Assembly: GCA_964443875.1 (NCBI GenBank)
Contig: CAYUET010000025.1
Coordinates: forward strand, 1 to 42,069
Direction: 5' to 3'
From: CAYUET01 sp964443875
GTDB lineage: Bacteria; Auribacterota; JAFGBW01
Length of the DNA: 42,069 bases
The notes below the pieces were generated by a model, which had not been told where the DNA came from, searched no databases, and was given only the letters and a program-made list of their open reading frames with translations. The position numbers and the translations under genes are program-made. This document shows positions 8,964 to 16,887 of the stretch, one piece after another (position 1 is the stretch's first letter; every line of letters starts with the position of its first letter).

Positions 8964-10262
8964 ATGACACTTTTTATCATTTTCTTGATGCTGATTTTTA
9001 ATGCCCTCTTTGCAGCTTATGAAATGGCCCTGGCTTCTATTCCCCGTTCCAGAATCTCTGTTTTTCTGAACCAGAAAAAAAAGGGAGCTGTGGAAGCATC
9101 TTACATGAAAGATAACATGGAAGCAAGCCTGGCGGTCATTCAGCTGGGAATCACCCTTGTGGGCGCCTGTGCAGCCTCTTTCGGAGGAGCCGGAGTTCAG
9201 GAAAGTTTTGCTCCCTATCTTCAGAAAGCTTTTTCACTGAGCGAAACATTCTCAGAACTGCTAGCTCTCATTTTTCTCATCATTCCCTTAAGCATTTTCA
9301 CAATTCTATTCGGGGAACTCATCCCCAAAATGTTCGCCCTGAATAATAAGGAATGGGTTGTTTTAAAACTCTCTTCCCCAATGAAAACTCTTTCCTTGTT
9401 AACCTATCCTGTTGTTTTAGTCTTTGAAACCATTGTTAAATTTGTAGTTCTGAAAGGATCAAAAACCATAAAAAGTTCCGAACCTTCAGATGCCCATTCT
9501 CTTCATGAACTTATGGCAGCCGCGGCACTGGCCCGCTCCTCCAAACTTTTAGGCGCAAGAGAAGAAAAAATTGTGCTGGCTGCAGCAGGCCTTTCAACCC
9601 GACCCATCAAAGATGTCGTCATCCCGGCCTCGGAGATTTTCATGTTGTGCACTCAGCATACGCTTTCGGATGCCCTTATCAGGGCCCATATGGACATGCA
9701 TACCCGCTTCCCTGTCAGTACGGAAGACAACAATCCTCAGTCCATCATCGGCTATGTTAATTTTAAAGATGTGGTTTCAGCCCTCAAGGTCAATCCTGAA
9801 GATCCGACTTTAAAAGGAATTGCCAGACCCATCAAAAAAATCCAGGGAAGTCTCCCCATTTCCCAGGCTCTTGAAAGCATGATGCAGGAAAAAGTACATA
9901 TCGCCCTGGTTCTTATGGACCAGGAAGTGATAGGCATGATTACCCTCGAAGACATTATTGAAGAACTCGTCGGGGATATTGAAGATGAATTCGACAAACT
10001 CGCCACCTATCTGCATACTCAGGAAAACTATGTCGTGGTTGGAGGAGGCATTACCATGGATACCCTTCTTCGCTATTTTGGAAAAGAATGGCCAGCAAAA
10101 GAAAGCGGAAAAAAAACAATCCTTGCCGAATGGGTCTCAAAAAAACTTGATACGGATCTTAAGGGCGGAGAAATTATTGAATCCGACGGACTGCGTGTCC
10201 TGGTAAGAAAACTTAGAAGAAAAAAATTAGCGGAAGCCATTGTGACAGTTTTACCCCGATAA
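8964..10262 (+). CDS. CNNM/CorC-HlyC family membrane protein with CBS pair
   Basis: A 432-residue protein. Residues 1 to about 185 form the DUF21/CNNM transmembrane domain: hydrophobic helices at about 1-20, 55-80, 95-120 and 135-160, with IPRSRISVF and AVIQLGITLVGACAASFGGAG. Residues about 210-335 contain two CBS motifs that usually bind adenine nucleotides (SIIGYVNFKDVV and ITLEDIIEELVGDIEDEFD). The remainder is a CorC_HlyC transporter-associated domain ending in VRKLRRKKLAEAIVTVLP. Family members act in Mg2+ or Na+ transport at the inner membrane; the old label hemolysin is misleading. AAGGA precedes the ATG at a long spacing (about 14 bases). It stands alone between opposing operons. Confidence 0.85.
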   Translation: MTLFIIFLMLIFNALFAAYEMALASIPRSRISVFLNQKKKGAVEASYMKDNMEASLAVIQLGITLVGACAASFGGAGVQESFAPYLQKAFSLSETFSELLALIFLIIPLSIFTILFGELIPKMFALNNKEWVVLKLSSPMKTLSLLTYPVVLVFETIVKFVVLKGSKTIKSSEPSDAHSLHELMAAAALARSSKLLGAREEKIVLAAAGLSTRPIKDVVIPASEIFMLCTQHTLSDALIRAHMDMHTRFPVSTEDNNPQSIIGYVNFKDVVSALKVNPEDPTLKGIARPIKKIQGSLPISQALESMMQEKVHIALVLMDQEVIGMITLEDIIEELVGDIEDEFDKLATYLHTQENYVVVGGGITMDTLLRYFGKEWPAKESGKKTILAEWVSKKLDTDLKGGEIIESDGLRVLVRKLRRKKLAEAIVTVLPR

Positions 10263-10268
10263 CATCCT

Positions 10269-11009
10269 TCATCTGCGCGTTTTACTGACCAGCGTATTTA
10301 AAATTAATCCGACCTCAAACAAAAAAATCAAGGGCAGAGCCATCAGGCACATGGAAACTGCATCCGGAGGTGTCAAAACCGCAGCAATCAGAAAACAGAT
10401 GACAACGACCTGCCTTCGATAGTTTTTTATAGTTTCGGCATCGATAACCCCTGTTTTAATCAGGCATAATACAAAAAGAGGAGTCTGAAAAATAACGGCG
10501 AAGAGGAGCAGAATGGCCTGAGTCAGATAGATCTGATCACTTAAGGCAACAAAAAGCCGGATATCGGGTGCTGTTTTTAAAAGCAATGGTGTAGAGGAAA
10601 CGGAATAGTTGATCAGGAATTTAAAACCCACAGGAATTAAAATAGTGTAAGCCGCCAGAATACCGGCATAAAACAGGATAAGGCTGATCAAAAAAATGAT
10701 GATAAAATATTTTTTCTCATTTGAATGAAGTGCAGGTTTCAGGAACTCCCATGCTTCAAAATAAATAAAAGGGAAAGTACACATTACGGAGAAAAAAAAG
10801 ACTGTTTTTAAATGAATAAAAAATTTATCCGTAATTTTTAAAAGGATGATGCTGCCTTCATTCTCCTTGAGAATCGTATTAATGGTCAGAAGATACAAAT
10901 TCAAAAGGTCATCCTTCAGAAACCACAGCAGAATAAAAGCGATTACAAAAAACAGAACCGAGTGCAGAATCCTTTTTCTGAATTCCTCCAGATGCTCAAA
11001 AAAATTCAT
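10269..11009 (-). CDS. tatC: Sec-independent protein translocase TatC
   Basis: A 246-residue polytopic inner-membrane protein, the twin-arginine signal receptor and core of the Tat translocase. The N-terminal signature MNFFEHLEEFRKRIL is the conserved cytoplasmic HLxELRxR region. About six hydrophobic helices follow (approximately 14-32, 66-85, 100-125, 150-175, 195-210 and 215-233). The length matches the family. The ATG overlaps the tatA TGA (ATGA), so the two are translationally coupled. It is the last gene of an operon starting with a Tat-targeted DUF362 protein, which suggests the translocon and one of its cargoes are co-expressed. No separate tatB is seen. Confidence 0.93.
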   Translation of the reverse strand: MNFFEHLEEFRKRILHSVLFFVIAFILLWFLKDDLLNLYLLTINTILKENEGSIILLKITDKFFIHLKTVFFFSVMCTFPFIYFEAWEFLKPALHSNEKKYFIIIFLISLILFYAGILAAYTILIPVGFKFLINYSVSSTPLLLKTAPDIRLFVALSDQIYLTQAILLLFAVIFQTPLFVLCLIKTGVIDAETIKNYRRQVVVICFLIAAVLTPPDAVSMCLMALPLIFLFEVGLILNTLVSKTRR

Positions 11010-11197
11010 TTTTTATCCTGATCGTCCTGCTTATCCTGTTTATCCTGCTTTGAATCCAATTTCGGATCTATCTCTTTTTTGAAAACCCGGATTCCTTGCG
11101 CAATGGATTTTGCGATTTCAGGAATACTTTTTGCTCCGAAAAGCAGTAATATGATGATGGCAATAACAATTAATTCTGAAGTTCCTATCCCAAACAT
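11006..11197 (-). CDS. tatA: Twin-arginine translocase TatA/TatE
   Basis: A 63-residue protein starting MFGIGTSELIVI. A single N-terminal helix (about 6-20) is followed by the LFGAKSIPEIAKSIAQGIRVFKKEI hinge and amphipathic helix typical of TatA. Start: AGGAG lies nine bases before ATG 11197; an upstream in-frame TTG at 11224 would bury this site inside the gene. The C-terminal tail KQDKQDKQDDQDKK is built from a short DNA repeat and is unusually regular, probably an unstructured charged tail. With tatC it would form a minimal TatAC system in which TatA also fills the TatB role. Confidence 0.9.
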   Translation of the reverse strand: MFGIGTSELIVIAIIILLLFGAKSIPEIAKSIAQGIRVFKKEIDPKLDSKQDKQDKQDDQDKK

Positions 11198-11279
11198 ATA
11201 TTCGTTCTCCTGTTTGAAAAACAATATTTATAATTTTTAATCAGTTTATCCTTCTTCACTGATAAATCCAGTTCTTTTA

Positions 11280-12815
11280 TTAAAAAGGAAAATCGTCTTT
11301 GGCATCATACACTATATCGTGTTTAACCTCTTCCCTTATCTCCGCCTTTTGATGGATTTCATTGCCGTTGACGATAATGGCCTTTTCGGGAAGAACAGGA
11401 CAGGCAAATTCACAGGCTCCGCATCCGACACAATACTTTTCATCAACAAGGGGTATGGCAAGCCCGCCTTTATACGGCACCATGTTTACGGCTTTTGTAG
11501 GGCAATGCTCAGAGCAGGCACCGCAATCCGTATTGTTTGTATAAACGATGCATTTTTCCTTGATAAATCGGGCTTTCCCGACCTGGATTTCTTTTTTCTG
11601 TTTTTTTGTAATTTTTTCTATGGCCCCTGTTGGACATACTTCAGAGCATTTGAAGCATTCATAATTACAGAAGCTTTTTTCATAGTTCATTCTGGGCTGA
11701 AGGATGCCTTTAATCCCGTAGTCGAATAAGGCGGGCTCCAATACATTCGAAGGACATACGCCTATGCACAGATGGCAGGAAATGCAGTTTTCTGTGAAAT
11801 GGGAAATGCTCCCGGAACCAGGGGGCGATACCGGTGTTTTATTATTCATCCTGACTTCAGCGGCGTAAGAATCCCGGGATTTTAAAGGAAAAATAAAAGA
11901 AGTTATACCGATAAGCACAGACTTTAAAAAATTCCTTTTCCCCGTATCCGGCTCTTCTTTTTTTACAGCCCCCTGGCCTGAAAATCCGTAGCGGATAGAC
12001 TTGCGGCTGCACACGCTAAGGCAGTTGAAGCAGGCAACGCAACGGCTGTTGTCGATCTCTTTATGCTCAATATCGATGCAGGAAGCCTTACAGACCTGTT
12101 CACATTTTTTACACTGGATGCAGCTCTCCCTGTTTATATTTATTTTAAACATAGATTTTCCTGAGAGGATTCCCAGAAGAGCCCCCACAGGACAGAGCAA
12201 ATTGCAATAGATTCTTCCTTTGAAAGACAGGATCAGGATAAGCAGAAAATAAAAGCCTGCAAAGGAAAGAGAGAGGAAGTGCATATCCGGATAGGGGGTC
12301 TGAAATAACAGATAGAGCTTATACTCCTCAAGAAGGCTGCCTAGCGTATTATTGAAAAATATGAACAGCGGACGAAAAAAGGTGATCATTATTCTTCCGA
12401 AATTCGCATAGGGATCCAGAATATTATAGACAAACATGTTTCCCGCAATCAGGCTTAAAGCCGCGGCAATGAGGAAAAAATACCTTATCCTGAAAGGCGG
12501 AGAATATTTAAAAACATTTTTTTTAAATAAATTTTTGATCCTTAAAATAAGGTCCTGAGCGATTCCTATCGGGCAAACAGACGAGCAGTAAATTCTTCCG
12601 AACAATAAAGTGAGGATCAGAACAAAGAGGAATCCTGAAGAAACAAGAGACCCCGCATTTTTAAAACTTAAAACCGAAGGCATGAACTGGAAAAAAAGCG
12701 CAGAATTTTTTATTTTAAAAATAAACAGTTCGTAAATATCAATGAATATGACGGACAGGGACAGAAAAAAAATAAGGGCCGCAAAAATTCTTATGATCTT
12801 CAAGGGATTCTTCAA
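11280..12815 (-). CDS. Fused NapH-NapG-like membrane polyferredoxin
   Basis: A 511-residue Fe-S membrane protein. Residues 1 to about 220 resemble NapH/MauN, with several TM helices and two C-x3-CP motifs (C77/C81 and C204/C208). Two [4Fe-4S] motifs follow (C232-235-238-242 and C259-262-265-269). At 293-298 KRNFLK plus a hydrophobic run to 310 resembles an internal Tat signal with the first Arg replaced by Lys, exactly where NapG/MauM would begin. Four more cluster motifs follow at 344-354, 383-394, 422-438 and 462-472. It therefore looks like NapH joined to NapG, able to pass electrons through the membrane toward a periplasmic partner. The TTG start at 12815 has no Shine-Dalgarno and lies one base after the DUF362 stop, suggesting coupling. 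Confidence 0.85.
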   Translation of the reverse strand: MKNPLKIIRIFAALIFFLSLSVIFIDIYELFIFKIKNSALFFQFMPSVLSFKNAGSLVSSGFLFVLILTLLFGRIYCSSVCPIGIAQDLILRIKNLFKKNVFKYSPPFRIRYFFLIAAALSLIAGNMFVYNILDPYANFGRIMITFFRPLFIFFNNTLGSLLEEYKLYLLFQTPYPDMHFLSLSFAGFYFLLILILSFKGRIYCNLLCPVGALLGILSGKSMFKININRESCIQCKKCEQVCKASCIDIEHKEIDNSRCVACFNCLSVCSRKSIRYGFSGQGAVKKEEPDTGKRNFLKSVLIGITSFIFPLKSRDSYAAEVRMNNKTPVSPPGSGSISHFTENCISCHLCIGVCPSNVLEPALFDYGIKGILQPRMNYEKSFCNYECFKCSEVCPTGAIEKITKKQKKEIQVGKARFIKEKCIVYTNNTDCGACSEHCPTKAVNMVPYKGGLAIPLVDEKYCVGCGACEFACPVLPEKAIIVNGNEIHQKAEIREEVKHDIVYDAKDDFPF

Positions 12816-12816
12816 A

Positions 12817-13758
12817 TTATATTTTTATTCTGCTGATATGAAGATTGTCCAGGTTGATTTCTCCAATCCCCATTTCGTTTGCAATCTTTATATAGGGAAT
12901 TTCGTTCGGATCCGCTCCGAAAACTTTTGCCGCGGCCGCATCGACGGCAACAATATCCTTGGAGACAATCAGCGTTTTAAGGGTGGCGACATCAGACTCG
13001 GATACCCCTCTCGGACCGTTCTTTGTTAAAACCCTGTAAGCATCCACAATATTAAGGTCAGGTTTCCTGAAAAGACAAAAATCCGCGATACACTGGTGCA
13101 GATCGTTTCTGTGCCAGAAGCGCCTGTCCCAGACAATGCCCATGAGGTTTTTCATCGCGATGGTCAATTTTGCGGAAGCATGATGCTTTAATACGGGGAT
13201 ATTGATAAACACATCGGAGTCGAGAATCAATTCATGAACATCCGCCTTTTTCAGCACTTTTGCAGCCGGTATTGAAACAGGCCTGTAGTACTTTTCATCA
13301 TTTCCCGGAACGACGATGGCCCCGGCGTCTCGGGCGGCCTTTTCAATGCCGGAGGTCTCATAAGTCGATTGCCAGGTATCGCAGGTGTTGTCGAACACAT
13401 AAACCTCTTTTGCCCCTGCCTCAAAACAATGCTTTACGACCCGAGAAACAAGCAGAGGATTTGTGTTCCCGGCCCTCTCAGGAGGGACATCCCATCCGAT
13501 ATTGGGTTTTATGACGACCTTCTGGCCTTTTTTGACAAACCGGCCCATTCCCCCCAGGGTTTTTATTGCAACATCAAACATTTCTTCCGGCTCTCCGCCC
13601 TTGACGGCAACCAGATCATAATCGGTGGAGGAAGGCTTATCCGCAGGAGAAGGCTTTGTCTGCTGGGCATAAAGTTTCTTTAGATTTTTGAAAGAAAACA
13701 TATAGCCAAAGACAAGGGAATACGCGATGACTTTTTTTATGAATTCTCTTCTGTCCAT
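12817..13758 (-). CDS. Tat-exported DUF362 domain protein
   Basis: A 313-residue protein with an N-terminal twin-arginine signal: R3-R4 in MDRREFIKK, a hydrophobic stretch to about residue 23, and a probable cleavage near YAQQ. The rest is DUF362-like: VVIKPNIGWDVPP, TNPLLVSRVVKHCFEAGAKEVYVFDNT, VFINIPVLKHHASAKLTIAMKNLMG and a C-terminal VAVDAAAAKVFG segment. The biochemical role of the family is poorly defined. Many homologues carry ferredoxin motifs; this one has none, but the next gene encodes six clusters, so the redox part appears to be split off. GGGAGGGAT upstream of the ATG is a strong ribosome site. It is the first gene of the operon that ends in tatA-tatC. Confidence 0.85.
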   Translation of the reverse strand: MDRREFIKKVIAYSLVFGYMFSFKNLKKLYAQQTKPSPADKPSSTDYDLVAVKGGEPEEMFDVAIKTLGGMGRFVKKGQKVVIKPNIGWDVPPERAGNTNPLLVSRVVKHCFEAGAKEVYVFDNTCDTWQSTYETSGIEKAARDAGAIVVPGNDEKYYRPVSIPAAKVLKKADVHELILDSDVFINIPVLKHHASAKLTIAMKNLMGIVWDRRFWHRNDLHQCIADFCLFRKPDLNIVDAYRVLTKNGPRGVSESDVATLKTLIVSKDIVAVDAAAAKVFGADPNEIPYIKIANEMGIGEINLDNLHISRIKI

Positions 13759-13967
13759 TTATGATCCCTCCCAGGAAAGCATCAAAACTATAAATTTGAA
13801 CATTTCCTCAAATAGTCTACAGAATACAACACTTATTTAGTTTAAAAATTAAATCTTTTCTTAAAATGTTTTTTATTGATAGCATATTATTATTACAAAA
13901 TCAAACCAAAATCAGAAGGTAATGTACCTCTTGTTCAAATAATGAAACTATGCTAATAAAATTCTAA

Positions 13968-14705
13968 ATGAAGAAAGCCTTTACTCTTATAGAATTAATT
14001 ATTGTTCTGGTCGTTCTGTTAATTGTTATTTCGCTCATCATTACAGGAGTCCGATCCAGCATCAATAAAGCGTATAGGCTTTCCTGTGCGAAAAACATGC
14101 ACACCATTATTCAGGCCCTGCAATTTGCAGTTGAGGATGAAGTCTTTACATCTGACCCGCTTTATTCCGATGCCAAAGAGTTATACGGCCTTCTCTATTA
14201 CCGGGCAGAAAAAGGAAAAATCGGAGGAATAACGGATTTAAAAACCTATGTATGCCCTGCCACTAAACACCGGCCTCCAACCCCTTCTTCCGGAGGATAT
14301 CAAAAGGCCTTAATCTGTGATGCCACTAACGCTAACCTTGGATGTTATAAACCTGATTATACCGGAACCTGTATCGATTACTGGGTGATCAAAAGACAAA
14401 AAACTTTCAAAGGCTCTGAATTCGGTAATCCACGATTTGAATCCATGCCCAGAACTAATGCTGTTTTATGGGAAGCGTCTAATGTAGGTTCCGGAGTTCA
14501 TCACAATGAAGGCCGGAATATTGGTTTTTGGAATGGCTCTGTCAAATTTATCGCCTCTTTTGACAAAACCCTGTATCCTGTCAATCTCTTTGATAATATT
14601 GCCGTTCCTTCAGATCCTGATAATGGCAAACCGGAATGCGATTCCTCTAATAAACCCATTACGGTTGCTTCTGTAGAGCGTTATGTGTACCCCTGGTCAG
14701 GCTAA
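13968..14705 (+). CDS. Type II secretion/type IV pilin-like pseudopilin with H-x9-NG motif
   Basis: A 245-residue prepilin-type protein. MKKAFTLIELIIVLVVLLIVISLI is the class III signal: cleavage would fall before F5, with Ala rather than the usual Gly at -1, and E9 is the conserved Glu5 of the mature protein. The C-terminal H179-x9-N189-G190 (in HHNEGRNIGFWNG) matches the H-x9-DG domain expanded in Planctomycetes and Lentisphaerae, with Asp replaced by Asn. Cys residues at 96, 117, 126 and 135 may form disulfides. No secretion ATPase, peptidase or secretin lies nearby, so it must use machinery encoded elsewhere. There is no clear Shine-Dalgarno before the ATG. Confidence 0.85.
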   Translation: MKKAFTLIELIIVLVVLLIVISLIITGVRSSINKAYRLSCAKNMHTIIQALQFAVEDEVFTSDPLYSDAKELYGLLYYRAEKGKIGGITDLKTYVCPATKHRPPTPSSGGYQKALICDATNANLGCYKPDYTGTCIDYWVIKRQKTFKGSEFGNPRFESMPRTNAVLWEASNVGSGVHHNEGRNIGFWNGSVKFIASFDKTLYPVNLFDNIAVPSDPDNGKPECDSSNKPITVASVERYVYPWSG

Positions 14706-14717
14706 AACAGTATAGAT

Positions 14718-15050
14718 CTAAACGCTGAAATCCACGACTAAGGGCTTATAATTTGCAGCTTCTTCAGGAGTCATCTGGGCAAAAAGCATGATGATGACAA
14801 TATCCCCCGGTACTCCCAGCCTGGCTGTAGCTCCATAGAGACAGAATTTATTGGAACCGGCAGGTTCTTCGATGCAATACGTTTCAAAGCGTTCTCCGGT
14901 ATTGACATTTCCCACCAGAATTTTTTCATAGGAAAGAATTCCCGCTTTTTTCATGATATCTTTGTCTATGCCGAAACTTCCCGCATACTCAAGATGGCAA
15001 TGAGTTATTTTCGCCCGATGAATTTTAGATTTTAAAATATTAATCAACAT
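14718..15050 (-). CDS. panD: Aspartate 1-decarboxylase PanD
   Basis: Converts L-aspartate to beta-alanine for pantothenate and coenzyme A synthesis; cytoplasmic. From this start the protein is 110 residues and the key positions coincide with the enzyme's standard numbering: Lys9, the self-cleavage site Gly24-Ser25 (YAGSFGID) whose Ser becomes the pyruvoyl group, Arg54, Thr57 and Tyr58. NGAAA-like YGATARLG and PGDIVIIMLFAQM follow. An upstream ATG at 15065 would add five residues and shift this register; GGAGA at 15058-15062 supports 15050. No other pantothenate gene is nearby. It may be read from the operon that begins further upstream with rfbB. Confidence 0.95.
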   Translation of the reverse strand: MLINILKSKIHRAKITHCHLEYAGSFGIDKDIMKKAGILSYEKILVGNVNTGERFETYCIEEPAGSNKFCLYGATARLGVPGDIVIIMLFAQMTPEEAANYKPLVVDFSV

Positions 15051-15057
15051 ACCCGAA

Positions 15058-15062
15058 TCTCC
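15058..15062 (-). promoter_or_regulatory. Shine-Dalgarno deciding the panD start
   Basis: GGAGA lies seven bases before ATG 15050 on the minus strand. It would fall inside the gene if the upstream ATG at 15065 were used. Confidence 0.7.
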
Positions 15063-15090
15063 CATTGAACTTTAAAAAATTGAAGTGCGT

Positions 15091-15126
15091 ATTTACTCTT
15101 TCTGAAAACGACTGTCCAGAGTAAAT
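15091..15126. repeat. 9-bp inverted repeat between panD and the upstream gene
   Basis: ATTTACTCT at 15091-15099 and AGAGTAAAT at 15118-15126 are perfect inverted arms around an 18-base loop, directly beside the stop codon of the 187-residue protein gene. There is no T-run after the stem on the minus strand, so it is not a standard intrinsic terminator. It may be an attenuator, an mRNA end-stabilising hairpin or an operator. Confidence 0.45.
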
Positions 15127-15690
15127 CTATAAGGAGACTTCATCTGAGGACCCCGGATCTTCGGAAACCGGTTCCTCTGAAACAGGTTCCTTCTCTTTTT
15201 CTGCCGCAGGATCAGTCAGGGGAATTCCCGTAATCTGACTTCCCACCCTGACCCATAAATTTTTACCCGCCCACTGAGTCTGCGGTAAAACAATAAAAAA
15301 AAGCGCAATCATGGAAGTTAAGGCTGCAAATCCGCATAAAAGCCAGAACAACCATTGACTGTTCACGGGTCCAGCTGATTTTCCTTTATTTACCTTTTCC
15401 AAAGAGATGGCTTCCACCTTTGAAGTCAAAGAATCCACTATATTCGGAAGAGGCTGAGTCATTGCTTCAGCAGGTTCAGAAGAGGGCTTTTCTTCAGCCT
15501 GTGGCTTAACCTCTGGCGTTTCTTCCGGCGGGGCTGAGGGAAGGTCCAATTTTTTAGCTATCAAAATTTCACGGGCAATGGATAATTTATCCGGATATTT
15601 ATCCTTATCAATCGAGATAACGATTTCTTCGAGCTGAAGAATCGAATAGCCCTGAATTTTTTTCTTAAACTGTTCCAATTCGGCATTCAT
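15127..15690 (-). CDS. Single-pass membrane protein of unknown function
   Basis: A 187-residue protein I do not recognise. Residues 1-50 are charged and helical (ELEQFKKKIQGYSILQLEEI...), 51-80 are Pro/Glu-rich linker, one TM helix spans about 113-135 (WLFWLLCGFAALTSMIALFF), and the tail holds an acidic duplicated PVSEEPVSEDPG. With no signal peptide, the N-terminus is probably cytoplasmic and the acidic tail extracytoplasmic. It starts 16 bases after the Trm112-like gene in an operon with rfbB. The architecture resembles a scaffold or regulatory anchor, but that is speculation. Confidence 0.6.
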   Translation of the reverse strand: MNAELEQFKKKIQGYSILQLEEIVISIDKDKYPDKLSIAREILIAKKLDLPSAPPEETPEVKPQAEEKPSSEPAEAMTQPLPNIVDSLTSKVEAISLEKVNKGKSAGPVNSQWLFWLLCGFAALTSMIALFFIVLPQTQWAGKNLWVRVGSQITGIPLTDPAAEKEKEPVSEEPVSEDPGSSDEVSL

Positions 15691-15706
15691 ACTATTTTCC
15701 CGCTGA

Positions 15707-15886
15707 TTATTCAGAAGAGGACTTTTCCCCTTCCATCCAGCTTTCTTCTACAAGCATGACCGGAATATCATTCTTCACCGGATAAATCCTCCTGCAGGCC
15801 TCACAGCGCAAAGTATTGTTCTCATAAACAACACTGCCTTTACATGCAGGGCAGGCGAGAATCTCAAGTAATTTTTCAGAAATCAT
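15707..15886 (-). CDS. Trm112-like zinc-ribbon protein
   Basis: A 59-residue protein, MISEKLLEILACPACKGSVV followed by a second CEAC pair and RRIYPVKNDIPVML. The two C-x2-C pairs and the IYPV..GIP-like ending match the bacterial Trm112/YcaR (UPF0434) family, small zinc-binding proteins that in some lineages activate methyltransferases. Its ATG overlaps the rfbB stop (ATGA), so it is translationally coupled to rfbB and clearly in the same operon. In Enterobacteria a relative sits among LPS genes, which fits this context. The partner protein is unknown. Confidence 0.85.
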   Translation of the reverse strand: MISEKLLEILACPACKGSVVYENNTLRCEACRRIYPVKNDIPVMLVEESWMEGEKSSSE

Positions 15887-16887
15887 GATTTTTTCCCGTA
15901 GTGTTCTTCATAATAACGTTTGTATTCTCCGCTCTTAAGGGGCTTCCACCAGGCCTCATTCTGTTTGAACCAGTTGAGCGTGTCCTTAATTCCCTTTTCA
16001 AAAGGAATTTTGCATTCCCATCCCAGACTTTTTAGTTTGGCAGAATCCAAAGCATAGCGGCGATCATGACCGGGACGGTCTTTGACATATTCAATCACGG
16101 ATTTATCCAATCCCAGTTCCCTCAGAATAATCTCAGTAAGCTCAATGTTCGGCAATTCCTTTTCCCCGCCGATATTATAGGTTTCGCCGACTTTTCCATT
16201 CTGAATCAAAAACCACACGCCGTCACAGTGATCTTCAGCATGAATCCAGTTTCTCCTGTAAAGCCCGTCTCCGTACATCGGAAGCTTTTTACCTTCCAGC
16301 CCATTGGTGATGAAAAGAGGAATAAGCTTTTCCGGATACTGGTAAGGGCCGTAATTGTTGGAAGCACGGGTCACAATCACTGGAAGACCATAGGTTTTAT
16401 AAAAGGAATAGGCGAGACGATCGCCTCCGGCTTTACTTGCCGAATAAGGATTGGCCGGCATCAGAGGGTAAGTTTCCGATGCTGCGCCTTCTGCAATACT
16501 GCCGTAGACTTCATCCGTGGAAATCTGGATAAATTTTTTGATTTCGTATTTTTTTGAAGCCTCCAGAAGAATATAAACCCCTTCCATGTCGGTATGAATA
16601 AAATCTAGCGCGCCTTTAATGGAACGGTCCACATGTGTTTCCGCCGCAAAATTCACAACCACGTCAATTCCTCCCTTCATGATCGAATCCACACATTCCG
16701 CATCCGCTATATCGCCCTTCACAAACTGGTATTTCGGATTTTTGGAGATGGGCTCCAGGGTGGATAAATTGCCGGCATAAGTCAGCTTATCCAGGTTGAC
16801 AACTTTGGTCACTTCGCTTTTGTTTAAAACCTGCTTAATAAATGTCGAACCGATAAACCCGGCTCCGCCTGTGACTAATAATCGCAT
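15883..16887 (-). CDS. rfbB: dTDP-glucose 4,6-dehydratase
   Basis: A 334-residue extended SDR enzyme that converts dTDP-D-glucose to dTDP-4-keto-6-deoxyglucose with bound NAD+. The Rossmann motif GGAGFIGS is at residues 7-14. ISTDEVYGS supplies the catalytic Thr-Asp-Glu, and YSASKAGGD the Tyr/Lys pair. NNYGPYQYPEKLIPLFI, RRNWIHAEDHCDGV and RPGHDRRYALD are family hallmarks. The usual partners rfbA, rfbC and rfbD are absent, so dTDP-rhamnose synthesis must be completed elsewhere or the keto sugar is used differently. A weak AGGGG site precedes the ATG. It heads, or continues, an operon with the Trm112-like gene downstream. Confidence 0.95.
   Translation of the reverse strand: MRLLVTGGAGFIGSTFIKQVLNKSEVTKVVNLDKLTYAGNLSTLEPISKNPKYQFVKGDIADAECVDSIMKGGIDVVVNFAAETHVDRSIKGALDFIHTDMEGVYILLEASKKYEIKKFIQISTDEVYGSIAEGAASETYPLMPANPYSASKAGGDRLAYSFYKTYGLPVIVTRASNNYGPYQYPEKLIPLFITNGLEGKKLPMYGDGLYRRNWIHAEDHCDGVWFLIQNGKVGETYNIGGEKELPNIELTEIILRELGLDKSVIEYVKDRPGHDRRYALDSAKLKSLGWECKIPFEKGIKDTLNWFKQNEAWWKPLKSGEYKRYYEEHYGKKS

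Noticed and set aside
11006..11060. Short direct repeats as a possible CRISPR array
   Set aside because: The units are 9 bases, contiguous, without spacers, and lie inside the tatA reading frame.
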